Source of the DNA: JAAYZB01 sp937958685
Lineage (GTDB): Bacteria; Bacillota_I; Bacilli_A; Izemoplasmatales; Hujiaoplasmataceae
DNA length: 64,000 bases
Direction: 5' to 3'
Assembly: GCA_036824265.1 (NCBI GenBank)
Contig: DAITAL010000004.1
Span: 1-64,000, forward strand
Numbering within the stretch: the first letter of the stretch is position 1; each line of letters opens with the position of its first letter. This document shows positions 51,312-60,875 of this stretch, one piece after another. The notes beneath the pieces are model-generated. The model searched no databases and was not told where the DNA came from. It was given only the letters and a program-made list of their open reading frames with translations. The translations under genes and the position numbers were made by a program.

Positions 51312-52257
51312 GATTTCCCTCCTCGATCAGCAACTGCCGCGCCAGATCCCTGATCGCCCGGAACCGGTGGTTCAGGGCGGATTTGGAGATTTGTTCGGGA
51401 AAGTGCTCTTTCGATGCGTAACTGAGTTCGAGCAATGTCGATTCCGGATACTTCTTGCGCAACAGGATCGCCTCCTGCATGCTTTTGGGGATCCGGTTCT
51501 TGAGTTTCTTCTCGATTACGGCAATGTGCTCCATCTGCTTGGCAGCCGCATCGAGTGCCTTTTTCTCGTTGGCGATATCGCAATTGATCACACGGTTGAT
51601 CGAATTCTTGAAATCGCGCTTGATCCGGCTGTCCTCGAAGACGAACAGCGAATTGGTCGCGTCGATCACCCGGAGGAAATCGGCGACTTTCTCGGCCTCC
51701 TTGAGATAGACGATGTGTCCACGCCTGTTCGGTGCCGTCTTTGCCTTGAGTTCGAACTGGTTGGCGATGTCGCGGATGATCTCCGCCTGCCTTTCGGAGA
51801 AGGTTTGGATCTCCAGATGATAGGTGGGCGTCTCCGGGCTGTTCATCGAACCGCCGGCAAGGAAGGCTCCCCGCAGATAAGCCCGCTTGCAGCAGTCGTT
51901 CCTGACGATCCGCTGGTCGAGTTCTTGAAAGAACACGCCCGCATGGCTGATGAGCGACAACTCCGCGATCACCTTTTGCGTCTGGTCGGAGATCTCGACA
52001 ACATACATGTCGTGCTTTTGCAGTTTCGCCTGTTTTTTGCTGATGAGGGTGAGTTCGACGCCGAACAAGCCCTTGGTGAGTCTCATCAGCTTGCGGATGA
52101 CGGCGAGATTGGTGCTTTGGAACAAGAGCCGCATTCCCTCGCTGTTGATCTCGATCGACCCCCCGATATGAAACATCGCCGAAAGTTCGGCTCTGTTGCA
52201 GCAGTCCAGGTGGTTGAGGCTTGACAATTCGGTTTTGACGTCGGTTGAGAACGACAT
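51304..52257 (-). CDS. whiA: WhiA, DNA-binding sporulation/division regulator homologue
   Basis: A 317-residue WhiA with LAGLIDADG-like N-terminal part and C-terminal helix-turn-helix. The N-terminus MSFSTDVKTELSSL, followed by CCNRAELSAMF, and RGAFLAGGSMNSPE match the family. I chose the ATG at 52257 (GGAG 8 nt upstream, family-typical start); in-frame ATG and GTG lie 6 and 9 nt earlier. The usual yvcJ and yvcK neighbours are absent; trxB precedes it. Confidence 0.93.
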   Translation of the reverse strand: MSFSTDVKTELSSLNHLDCCNRAELSAMFHIGGSIEINSEGMRLLFQSTNLAVIRKLMRLTKGLFGVELTLISKKQAKLQKHDMYVVEISDQTQKVIAELSLISHAGVFFQELDQRIVRNDCCKRAYLRGAFLAGGSMNSPETPTYHLEIQTFSERQAEIIRDIANQFELKAKTAPNRRGHIVYLKEAEKVADFLRVIDATNSLFVFEDSRIKRDFKNSINRVINCDIANEKKALDAAAKQMEHIAVIEKKLKNRIPKSMQEAILLRKKYPESTLLELSYASKEHFPEQISKSALNHRFRAIRDLARQLLIEEGNRD

Positions 52258-52273
52258 CGGCATCACTCCGCCA

Positions 52274-53191
52274 TCAATGAAGATTTTCCAAAAACTTGAC
52301 AGCCGACAACGCGGCGATCGCGCCGTCGGAAATCGCGGTTACGATGAAACGATAGTCCTTTTTGGTCACGTCGCCGCAGGCGAACAGGCCGGAAACCCGG
52401 GTGGCCATTTCCTGGTTGACGTTGATGAAGCCCTGTCTGTCGACGACATTGAAGTCCTGGATGAATCCGCAATCAGCCTGGTTGCCGGCGTAGATGAAGA
52501 CGCCGGAGACCTTTCGCTGTGTTTCGGTTCCATCCGCGAGCGCGGTCAGCTTGACACTTTCCAATTCGGCAGATCCGCAGAAGCCCGTCACTTTCGTTGC
52601 CAACAGGCATTCGATCTTCGGCTCGGCGAGGACCCGGTCGACGACGCCTTTGATCGCGGTGAATTTCGGCAATTCGTGAACGATCGTCACTTTGCGGCAC
52701 ATCTGGCTGAGATACAGCGCTTCCTCCAGGGCGGAGTCGCCGCCGCCGACAACGAGGACCTCCTCGTCCTGGTGGAAGATGCCGTCGCAAACGGCGCAAT
52801 AGGATATGCCTTTGCCGACGAACCGTTTCTCATCCGCCACGCCCAATTCCTTGGGATTGGTGCCGGTGGCGATGATCACCGCCCGGGCGTGGTAGGTTTC
52901 GTTGTCTGTCTTGATGAGGAAACCGGATCCGGTCGGGTCAAGACTGGCGACCGTCGCCTGTGTCACGGCGATGCCCAGATCCCAGAGGTGGTTGACCATT
53001 TTCTCGATCAGTTCCTGGGCGGTGACTTTCCCGAATCCGAGATAATTGTCGACTTCATATGTGGAATGCAGACGCCCGCCGGGAGTGTTCTTGTCGAGCA
53101 ACACCACTTCCCGATTGGCTCTTTTGGCGTAAATGGCCGCCATCATGCCGGCCGGTCCGGCACCGATGATGAGGATCTCCGTGCTGACCAT
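52274..53191 (-). CDS. trxB: Thioredoxin reductase
   Basis: A 305-residue FAD/NAD(P)H-dependent reductase. N-terminal FAD motif IIGAGPAGMMAAIYA, redox-active CAVC in YCAVCDG, NAD(P) motif VVGGGDSALEEALYL and the C-terminal GLFACGDV. Located between lgt and whiA with 3-17 nt gaps. Confidence 0.95.
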   Translation of the reverse strand: MVSTEILIIGAGPAGMMAAIYAKRANREVVLLDKNTPGGRLHSTYEVDNYLGFGKVTAQELIEKMVNHLWDLGIAVTQATVASLDPTGSGFLIKTDNETYHARAVIIATGTNPKELGVADEKRFVGKGISYCAVCDGIFHQDEEVLVVGGGDSALEEALYLSQMCRKVTIVHELPKFTAIKGVVDRVLAEPKIECLLATKVTGFCGSAELESVKLTALADGTETQRKVSGVFIYAGNQADCGFIQDFNVVDRQGFINVNQEMATRVSGLFACGDVTKKDYRFIVTAISDGAIAALSAVKFLENLH

Positions 53192-53194
53192 GGC

Positions 53195-54421
53195 TTATTC
53201 CCCGAAATGTCCGGGAAGCCGGCTGTAATCGATGCCTTTGCGCTTGATCCTGACGAAAGCCGAAACCGCGATGCCGGCGAGAATCATCAACACCGAGGTG
53301 ACGATCGCCGATTTGAACGTCAGGCCGAAAAGTTCGAACGTCAGGGGATCGGTGCGCATCGTTTCGATGAAAATCCTGACGCCGCCGTACCAAACCAGGT
53401 AGAGGGCGAAGATCTCGCCGATCTGGATCTTCTTGATGCGCCGCAAGATGAGCATCAGGGAAAAGCCGAGAAGATTGAACATCGACTCATAGTAGAACGT
53501 CGGGTGGTAAAAACCGGTCAGGGGTTCGACTCCGTAGCCGTGAAGACCCTGTTTGATATACATGTTGTTGACGATGAACTCCGGGATCAATAGCGCTCTA
53601 AGGTGATTGTACTGTTCCTCAAGCGTCAGATTGGCGATGCCGTTGGTCATGCCGCCGACGATCCCGCCATGGGCTTCCTGGTTGAAGAAGTTGCCCCATC
53701 TGCCAAAGGCTTGGGCGATGATGAAGCCGACGGCGACGATATCAAGGAAAGCGAACATATCGATCTTTTTGATTTTGGTGTGGATGAAGACACAGATGAT
53801 CGCGGTGAAAAAGGCACCATGGATGGCCAGTCCGGCAAGCCCGAAGTCGCTGAAGTCGAGCGTTCCGCTGGAGAATCCGAGGATCCTCAGCAAAGTCGGG
53901 AAGAACCCGCCACCGGCAAAGGAATCCCATTCGAAGGCGACATACCACAACCGCGACCCGAGGATGGCGACTGGAACGACCCATAAAAACCCGTCGATGA
54001 AATCGTCCTGTTTCATCCCGTGGCGCTTGATTTCCCGCAAACTGAGCCCCAACGCCACCAAAATCCCGAGCATGATGAAAAACGAGTAAAAGACGACCGA
54101 GCGGCCGAAAATCGTCACGACCCGGTTGTCCAGCGTGTAAATGGCCTTGATCGTGGTGTCGCTGTCGATTTCGGGATAGGCCGACTCCCAGACGCTCCAT
54201 CTGGTGAAATAGGCGTTTTCTTTGTTGTTGGGTTCGGCGGGCGGCATGATCGCGCACGCCTCGCCGGCGTCGCAGGTGATTTCCTTCAGAATCGTTCCGT
54301 CATAATCGATGAATGTCACCTTGAAAGTCTCGGCGGGTTCGTCTTGCCCGCCGCAGCCATAAAAAAAGCCCATCATGCCCAAGAGCATAATGACCGTCAT
54401 GATTTTGCCAAACCTTTTCAT
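53195..54421 (-). CDS. lgt: Prolipoprotein diacylglyceryl transferase with an N-terminal lipoprotein-like extracellular domain
   Basis: A 408-residue protein: residues from about 105 onward are a complete Lgt, the membrane enzyme that lipidates prolipoprotein cysteines, with the signature GRWGNFFNQEAHGG and His in AIHGAFF. The first 100 residues are additional: a signal peptide ending FYGC (Cys23, relaxed lipobox), then a segment FKVTFIDYDGTILKEITCDAG...TRWS resembling an InlB B-type repeat. Normal Lgt is about 270-300 residues. The protein may be its own substrate. Overlaps hprK by 4 nt; usual hprK-lgt order. Confidence 0.92.
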   Translation of the reverse strand: MKRFGKIMTVIMLLGMMGFFYGCGGQDEPAETFKVTFIDYDGTILKEITCDAGEACAIMPPAEPNNKENAYFTRWSVWESAYPEIDSDTTIKAIYTLDNRVVTIFGRSVVFYSFFIMLGILVALGLSLREIKRHGMKQDDFIDGFLWVVPVAILGSRLWYVAFEWDSFAGGGFFPTLLRILGFSSGTLDFSDFGLAGLAIHGAFFTAIICVFIHTKIKKIDMFAFLDIVAVGFIIAQAFGRWGNFFNQEAHGGIVGGMTNGIANLTLEEQYNHLRALLIPEFIVNNMYIKQGLHGYGVEPLTGFYHPTFYYESMFNLLGFSLMLILRRIKKIQIGEIFALYLVWYGGVRIFIETMRTDPLTFELFGLTFKSAIVTSVLMILAGIAVSAFVRIKRKGIDYSRLPGHFGE

Positions 54422-55365
54422 TCCTCGTCCTCGTTTCGCTTTTGATTGACTTTGATCCTTTGATTCAGTTCGTTGTTGAAGTCACGTCCCGAATGGTATC
54501 CAAGCCGTTTCGATTTATAGTCATAAGCCGCCGCCTCCACGAGTGTGGCGGTATTGCGCGCCTCGGTGATCGGCAGTTTGACAGAGGCGATCTCCGTATC
54601 GAAAATCGTGTGTTTGCCGCTTGCAAGACCCAAACGGTCGTATTTGCCGGTGGCTTCCCATTTTTCAAGTTCCACGAACAGCGAGATCCGCTTGGTTTCG
54701 CGGTAAGCCTTGGCGCCAAACAGAAAAATCACGTTGACGATGCCGATGCCGCGGATTTCCAGATACTTCCGCAGCAATTCCGGAGCCTCTCCGATCAGGA
54801 CGCCCTTTTCCAATTGGTAGATCTCGACCATGTCGTCGGCCACAAGCATATAGCCGCGACGGATCAGTTCGAGGGCGACCTCGCTTTTACCGATACCGCT
54901 TTTGCCGGTGATGAGCACGCCCACACCATTGATATCCATCAGAACCCCGTGAATGGAGATTCGCTCGGCCAGCCGGGCTTGCAGGAAAGCGAACAACTCG
55001 CTGAACAGCGAGGTCGTCTGGTAATGGCTTCTGAGAACCGGAATCGCGTAAGTTTCTCCCAATTGGAGAAACAACTCGGGGATTTTGACATTCTTGGAGA
55101 ACACAAATGCCGGCGGTTCCTTGGCGAACAGCCGGTTCACCCGTTCTTCCTGCTCGCTTGCCGTAAGCGAACGGAAATAGGCTTCCTCTTTCGAACCCAG
55201 GACTTGGACGCGGTCATGTTCGTAGAAATCGAACATGCCAGCGAGTTCCAATCCAGGCTTGGAGAGCGATGGTTTCGTAACTTTCCGGTTCGTGCCCTTG
55301 GCTCCGGCCAGGATCTCCAAAGCCATGCCGCTGATGATTTGTTCGACGGTCAGATAGCGGGACAT
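54418..55365 (-). CDS. hprK: HPr kinase/phosphorylase
   Basis: A 315-residue bifunctional enzyme that phosphorylates HPr at serine, the hub of carbon catabolite control in Bacillota. Walker A GKSGIGKSE, the preceding GVLMDINGVGVLI strand and the signature YLEIRGIGIVNV are present. The ATG at 55365 (MSRYLTVEQI) has AAGG about 8 nt upstream and gives the normal length. Its presence implies a PTS and serine-phosphorylated HPr regulation of the sugar operons in this window. Confidence 0.95.
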   Translation of the reverse strand: MSRYLTVEQIISGMALEILAGAKGTNRKVTKPSLSKPGLELAGMFDFYEHDRVQVLGSKEEAYFRSLTASEQEERVNRLFAKEPPAFVFSKNVKIPELFLQLGETYAIPVLRSHYQTTSLFSELFAFLQARLAERISIHGVLMDINGVGVLITGKSGIGKSEVALELIRRGYMLVADDMVEIYQLEKGVLIGEAPELLRKYLEIRGIGIVNVIFLFGAKAYRETKRISLFVELEKWEATGKYDRLGLASGKHTIFDTEIASVKLPITEARNTATLVEAAAYDYKSKRLGYHSGRDFNNELNQRIKVNQKRNEDEE

Positions 55366-55381
55366 CGGCATGCCTTCTTTC

Positions 55382-55939
55382 TTATTTTCTGTTCGAAAGG
55401 AGCGAAAGCCGCCTGACAAACAGAACGTAGATATTTTTGACGATCATCCGGACCACGCCGAAGACGACCGCGAATAGCAGGGGATAGATGTAGTTGACAA
55501 AGGAGAAGAGGTTGCCGAAAACGATTAGGTCGATCGCATAGAAGAAAATGATGTTCATCAGGAAAAAGATCAATCCCGAGGAATAGAGCACCACCTTGAC
55601 AAAGCGCCGGATGAAAACCTCCTTGTAGACTTCCTCATAGATGGTGAAGGATAGGGCGATGATGATGTACAGGTAATCATAACGGATTTCCGCAAGCTGA
55701 AAAACACTGATGATCGCGTAGATGAGGATGAAGTTCACGAGCAGGCTGGTGATGAGGTTGATGAGGGGATTGGGCGAATACTTGGCCGCCAGGTCGATCT
55801 TCAAAGACCCGCCGGTTTTCTTTTTCTCGCTGCTCTTGAAATCTTTCTTCTCTTCCTTGTGTTTCTCTTTGACGATTTCGATCAGTTTTTCCAATTCTTC
55901 GATTTCTTTCCGTAAATCCTTGTTGTCCTTGTCTTTCAT
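55382..55939 (-). CDS. Small membrane protein with N-terminal coiled coil, beside hprK
   Basis: A 185-residue protein: a highly charged N-terminal coiled coil (about 1-40, Lys/Glu-rich) followed by four hydrophobic helices, ending RRLSLLSNRK. Family not recognised. ATG at 55939 with GGCGGTGA 7 nt upstream; a GTG 9 nt earlier is possible. 16 nt before hprK, so co-transcribed. Confidence 0.7.
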   Translation of the reverse strand: MKDKDNKDLRKEIEELEKLIEIVKEKHKEEKKDFKSSEKKKTGGSLKIDLAAKYSPNPLINLITSLLVNFILIYAIISVFQLAEIRYDYLYIIIALSFTIYEEVYKEVFIRRFVKVVLYSSGLIFFLMNIIFFYAIDLIVFGNLFSFVNYIYPLLFAVVFGVVRMIVKNIYVLFVRRLSLLSNRK

Positions 55940-56030
55940 GATTTTCACCGCCCGACGCCGTTGTTACAGCGGGCATACTATAATAATATCACAACACCAA
56001 GTTATTTTCGAGCAATAATAATTATCATCA

Positions 56031-58865
56031 TTATTGGCCGATGCGGCTTCGCCGTTCCAAAATCGGCCGCAAATACTCGCCGGTATAACTCGCAGAACAG
56101 GCGGAGACGGTTTCCGGCGTGCCTTCAACGATCACCTCGCCACCGCGATCGCCGCCTTCGGGACCGAGGTCGACGACATGGTCGGCAACCTTGATGACAT
56201 CGAGATTGTGTTCGATGACGATGACGGTCGCGCCCTTGTCGACAATGTTTTGCAGGACGTCGAGCAGGTTGACGATGTCGTGGCTGTGCAAGCCCGTCGT
56301 CGGTTCGTCAAGGATATAGAGCGACCTGTCGGTGATCCGCTTGTACAACTCGCTCGCAAGCTTGACGCGTTGGGCCTCGCCGCCTGAAAGCGTCGTCGAC
56401 GATGAGCCCAGCTTGATGTAGCCGAGGCCGACGTCATTGATTGTCCTTAGACGGTTGTGGATCTTCGGGATGTTTTGGAAGAAGCCGACTGCCTCCTCGA
56501 CGCGCATGTCGAGCACATCGGCGATCGTTTTGCCTTTGTATTTCACTTCCAGGGTTTCCTGATTGTACCTTTTGCCATGACACTCCTCGCACTCGACATA
56601 GATGTCGGGCATAAAGTGCATCTCGATCCTGATGAGACCGTCGCCAAAACAGTGTTCGCAGCGGCCGCCCTTGACATTGAACGAGAAGCGGCCCTTGTCA
56701 TAACCCCGGACCTTGGCTTCCTTGGTCTGGCTGAACAGATCGCGGATATCGTCGAAAACGCCGGTGTAGGTGGCGGGGTTGCTTCTGGGGGTCCTGCCGA
56801 TCGCCGATTGGTCGATGTCGATGATCTTGTCGAAGTTCTCGTAGCCTTCGATTTCCTGGCATTCGCCCGCGGTCTCGCTGCGCTTGGTGATCAAGTTGAC
56901 CATGTTCTTGTAGAGCACTTCATTCACAAGACTCGACTTGCCTGAGCCGGAAACGCCGGTCACGACGGTGAAACATCCGATCGGAAAGGCGACATCGATC
57001 GCTTTCAGGTTGTTTTGCCTCGCGCCTCGCACCAATAGATAACCGCGCTCATGCTGCCTGCGTCTTATGGGTGTGGGAATGCTTAACTTGCCCGACAGGT
57101 ATTTGCCGGTGATGGAGGCTTCGCAGTCGACGATGTCGCGGGGCTCACCCGCGTAGATCACCTCGCCGCCATGATCACCGGCCCCGGGTCCGATGTCGAC
57201 CAGGAAATCGGCAGTCGCGATCATCTCCAGATCGTGCTCGACGACGATCATCGTGTTGCCAAGATCGCGCATGTCCTTGAGGGTCTTGATCAGCCGCTTG
57301 TTGTCGCGCTGATGCAAGCCGATGGACGGTTCGTCCAACACATAGAGAACGCCTGTCAGCCGCGAGCCGATCTGGGTCGCCAGCCTGATCCGCTGGGCTT
57401 CCCCTCCGGAAAGGGTCGCGGACGATCTGCCAAGCATCAGGTAATCCAATCCGACGTTGATGAGAAAACTGAGCCGTTCCCTGATTTCCTTGAGGATCGA
57501 TCTGGCGATTTCGCGTTCCTTGTCAGTCAGGTTGAGTTCATCGAGAAACTGCAAGAGATGGAGGATGCTCATCGAGGTGAACTCGTGGATATTGATGTCG
57601 CCGACCCTGACGGAAAGGGCTTTTTCGTTAAGGCGCTTGCCGTGGCACTTTTCGCAAGTGATGTCGTTCATCATCGTCTCGATCCAATCCCTGATCATCC
57701 GGGATGTTGTTTCCAGGTAACGCCGCTCCAGACTTCTGATGACGCCCTCGAAGGGCCTGACCGTCCGGTGGACCATCGAGCCGGTCTTGGCCTTGATCCG
57801 AAAATCGACGGGCCCGTCGGTACCGTAGAGAATGATGTTCTTTTCGGTCTCGCTCAATTCCGCAAACGGTTTGTCTATGTCGATATCGTAAGCCATGCAA
57901 GTTTGGACGACTTGCTGGAGATAGATGGATTCATAGTTCGCATATTTATCCAGAACACCCTCGGCTATCGACTTCTCCGGGTAGGGAATCAGAAGTTTCG
58001 GGTCGATCTTGCGTTTGAAGCCCAACCCCAGACATTCGTCGCAAGCGCCGTAGGGGGCATTGAAAGAAAACAGCCTTGGTTCGAGCGCGCTGATCGTGAA
58101 ACCGCACTCCGGACAACTGAAATGTTCGCTGAAGAGCTGTTCTTGGTCGTTTATCATGACCTTGACCAGTCCTTCGGCGTGCCTGGCCGCGGTTTCAAGA
58201 GAGTCGTAGAGCCTTGACCTGACATCATCCTTGACGATGATGCGGTCGATAACGACGTCGATGTCGGAGCGCTTGGTTTTCTCCAGGGAGATGGATTCAT
58301 CAAGATCGTGATCCTCGCCATTGATGCGGATACGGGCGAATCCCTCGCGTCTCAGGTCGTCGAGCAATTTCTCGTGCATGCCTTTTTTGCCGCGAACGAC
58401 GGGCGCGAGAATGACAACGCGTGCCCCTTGGTTCTCCATGACGCGGTTTGTCATCTCCTGAATCGATTGCGAGGTGATTTCGATTCCGTGTTCAGGGCAG
58501 TAAGGTCGACCGATGCGGGCGTAGAGCAAGCGGACGTAATCGTAGATTTCCGTGACCGTCCCGACGGTCGACCGGGGGTTGTGCGAGGTGGTTTTCTGAT
58601 CGATCGAGATCGCCGGAGACAAGCCTTCGATGGAATCGACATCCGGTTTCTCCATGTTTCCCAGAAACTGCCGGGCATAGGCGCTCAGCGATTCGACATA
58701 ACGCCGCCGCCCTTCCTCGTAGATTGTATCAAACGCCAAACTGGTCTTTCCGGATCCGGACAGACCAGTCATGACGATCAATTTGTTTTTGGGCATCACA
58801 AGCGAAATCGACTTGAGGTTGTTTTCTCTGGCGCCCTTGATGACGATTTTGTCTTCCACTGTCAA
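56031..58865 (-). CDS. uvrA: UvrA, excinuclease ABC subunit A
   Basis: About 944 residues with two ABC ATPase modules and zinc-binding cysteine sets (CPECGF..CDECLG; CEHCFGDG..CEECHGKRYN). Walker A GLSGSGKTSLAF and GVSGSGKSSLVN, and both ABC signature regions with LSGGEAQR are intact. No ATG lies near the family start; a TTG at 58865 has AAGGGG 5 nt upstream, and a GTG at 58859 is the alternative. Follows ligA by 27 nt. Confidence 0.96.
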   Translation of the reverse strand: MTVEDKIVIKGARENNLKSISLVMPKNKLIVMTGLSGSGKTSLAFDTIYEEGRRRYVESLSAYARQFLGNMEKPDVDSIEGLSPAISIDQKTTSHNPRSTVGTVTEIYDYVRLLYARIGRPYCPEHGIEITSQSIQEMTNRVMENQGARVVILAPVVRGKKGMHEKLLDDLRREGFARIRINGEDHDLDESISLEKTKRSDIDVVIDRIIVKDDVRSRLYDSLETAARHAEGLVKVMINDQEQLFSEHFSCPECGFTISALEPRLFSFNAPYGACDECLGLGFKRKIDPKLLIPYPEKSIAEGVLDKYANYESIYLQQVVQTCMAYDIDIDKPFAELSETEKNIILYGTDGPVDFRIKAKTGSMVHRTVRPFEGVIRSLERRYLETTSRMIRDWIETMMNDITCEKCHGKRLNEKALSVRVGDINIHEFTSMSILHLLQFLDELNLTDKEREIARSILKEIRERLSFLINVGLDYLMLGRSSATLSGGEAQRIRLATQIGSRLTGVLYVLDEPSIGLHQRDNKRLIKTLKDMRDLGNTMIVVEHDLEMIATADFLVDIGPGAGDHGGEVIYAGEPRDIVDCEASITGKYLSGKLSIPTPIRRRQHERGYLLVRGARQNNLKAIDVAFPIGCFTVVTGVSGSGKSSLVNEVLYKNMVNLITKRSETAGECQEIEGYENFDKIIDIDQSAIGRTPRSNPATYTGVFDDIRDLFSQTKEAKVRGYDKGRFSFNVKGGRCEHCFGDGLIRIEMHFMPDIYVECEECHGKRYNQETLEVKYKGKTIADVLDMRVEEAVGFFQNIPKIHNRLRTINDVGLGYIKLGSSSTTLSGGEAQRVKLASELYKRITDRSLYILDEPTTGLHSHDIVNLLDVLQNIVDKGATVIVIEHNLDVIKVADHVVDLGPEGGDRGGEVIVEGTPETVSACSASYTGEYLRPILERRSRIGQ

Positions 58866-58892
58866 TCCATCCCCTTGCAAGCAGCAGTGTTT

Positions 58893-60875
58893 TTAGTCTT
58901 TGGTCATGACCAGGAATTCCTGCTCATCGATGATCCTGATCCCCAGTTCTTTGCCTTTGTCGAGTTTGGATCCCGCATCCTCGCCGGCGACGATCAGGTC
59001 GGTGTTCTTCGATACCGACCCCGTGACGTTGCCGCCAAGTCTTTCGATCAGTTCCTTGGCCTCGTTGCGCGTGAGATATGTCAGGCTTCCGGTCAAGACG
59101 ACATTCATGCCTGAAAAGGGCGTGTCCGTTTTTCTGGTTGGTTTGGGCGCCGTCAGGTTCACTCCGAGTTCGCGCAACCGTTCCATAAGCTCACGGTTGC
59201 GCTCGTCGCGGAAGTATTGTTCGACGCTTGCCGCAATCGTCTCGCCGATGTCGGGGATCGCCAGCAGTTCTTCCTTGGTGGCGGTAAAGAAAGCATCGAT
59301 GTCGCCCAGACGCTCCGTCAGGACTTTGGCGGTCTTGCCGCCGACATGCCTGATCCCCAAACCGAAAATGAGTTTGTCCAGCGGGTTCTTCTTACTGGAA
59401 GCGATCGCGGCAAGCAGTTTGTCGATGCTCTTGGTACCGAACCCTTCCTTGACGATCAGTTCGTCATAATGCCGGTCCAAGGTGAAGATATCGGCGATGT
59501 TCTTGAGATAGCCGTCATTGAAGAACTCGGTGACGATCCGCTCCCCAAGCCCTTCGATATTGTAGGCATCACGCGAGGCGAAGTGGATCAATCCCTCGAT
59601 GTGCTTGGCCTCGCAATCGGGGTTGAGGCAATAGTAGTCGGCTTCCTCCTTGCTCCTGATGAGCTTCGAGTCGCACTCGGGACAGGTCTTGATCATCCTG
59701 AAAGGAATCTCGCTTCCCGTCCTCAGCTCCGGCAAGGTTCTGATGACTTCGGGAATGATCTCTCCCGCCTTGCGGATGACGACATGGTCTTTGATGTGAA
59801 TGTCCCTTGCCAAACAAAAATCTTCGTTGTGCAGCGTTGCTCGCGACACCAATGATCCGGAGATCATCACCGGCCGCAGTTCGGCAACCGGCTTGACGAC
59901 ACCCGTTCGTCCGACCTGGAAGCGGATGTCCTCAAGGATGGTGATTGTCTCTTCTGCAGGAAACTTATAGGCGATTGCCCACTTCGGATATTTTGCGGTG
60001 TAGCCGATCCTATCATAAAGCTGGAACTCGTTGACTTTGATGACAATGCCGTCGATCTCATACGCCAATGATTTTCGCTTGGCCGCTAATTCATCGATAT
60101 GGTCGATGACCGCATCAATCGAGGCGCATTTCCTGGTCAGCGGGTTGACTTTGAAACCCCATTTTTTAAGTTTCTCCAAGGCGGCGAAATGGTCGGTTTC
60201 AGTTTCCCGGTTCATCAGGTAATACATATAGGAATCAAGTTTGCGCTTGCTGACCAACTTCGAGTCAAGCTGTCTGACGCTGCCGGCAGCCGCGTTGCGG
60301 GGGTTCTTGAAGGGCTCCTCGCCAGCAGCGAGTTTTAGGTTGTTCAACTCAGTGAAAGCCTGATTGCCCATGAAGATCTCGCCGCGGACCTCGACATCTC
60401 CCTGATAGGGAATCGCCAGCGGAATCGAGCGAATCGTCCGCGCGTTGGCGGTGATGTCTTCTCCGACGACCCCGTCGCCGCGGGTCGCCGCAAGCACCAG
60501 CGCTCCGCCTGAGTACTTGAGGGAAACCGAAAGACCGTCGATCTTCACTTCGACGACATACGTGTAATTGTCAACCTCGTTTTTGATCTTGCGGTCGAAA
60601 TCCCTTAGCTCGTCATAAGTGAAAGCATTGCCGAGGGAAAGCATCGGAATCGCGTGGATGACTTTTTTGAATTTTGCCTGAATCTGGCCCCCGACGCGCT
60701 GTGAGGGAGAGTTGGGGTCAAAATGCTCCGGGTGCTCGTTTTCGAGTTTGATGAGCTCTTTCATGAGTGCGTCATACTCTTGATCCGACACCGAAGGGTT
60801 GTCGAGGACGAAGTATTCGTAGTTGTAGCGATTGAGTCTTTCCCGTAGCAGTTCGATCTGCGCCTTTGCGTTCAT
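58893..60875 (-). CDS. ligA: NAD-dependent DNA ligase
   Basis: A 660-residue LigA. The adenylated lysine is Lys111 in VKIDG; a four-cysteine zinc site (CPEC...CLNPDC), helix-hairpin-helix repeats and a C-terminal BRCT domain (FSGMNVVLTGSLTYLTRNEAKELIERLGG) follow. The ATG overlaps the pcrA stop by 4 nt (ATGA). Confidence 0.97.
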   Translation of the reverse strand: MNAKAQIELLRERLNRYNYEYFVLDNPSVSDQEYDALMKELIKLENEHPEHFDPNSPSQRVGGQIQAKFKKVIHAIPMLSLGNAFTYDELRDFDRKIKNEVDNYTYVVEVKIDGLSVSLKYSGGALVLAATRGDGVVGEDITANARTIRSIPLAIPYQGDVEVRGEIFMGNQAFTELNNLKLAAGEEPFKNPRNAAAGSVRQLDSKLVSKRKLDSYMYYLMNRETETDHFAALEKLKKWGFKVNPLTRKCASIDAVIDHIDELAAKRKSLAYEIDGIVIKVNEFQLYDRIGYTAKYPKWAIAYKFPAEETITILEDIRFQVGRTGVVKPVAELRPVMISGSLVSRATLHNEDFCLARDIHIKDHVVIRKAGEIIPEVIRTLPELRTGSEIPFRMIKTCPECDSKLIRSKEEADYYCLNPDCEAKHIEGLIHFASRDAYNIEGLGERIVTEFFNDGYLKNIADIFTLDRHYDELIVKEGFGTKSIDKLLAAIASSKKNPLDKLIFGLGIRHVGGKTAKVLTERLGDIDAFFTATKEELLAIPDIGETIAASVEQYFRDERNRELMERLRELGVNLTAPKPTRKTDTPFSGMNVVLTGSLTYLTRNEAKELIERLGGNVTGSVSKNTDLIVAGEDAGSKLDKGKELGIRIIDEQEFLVMTKD

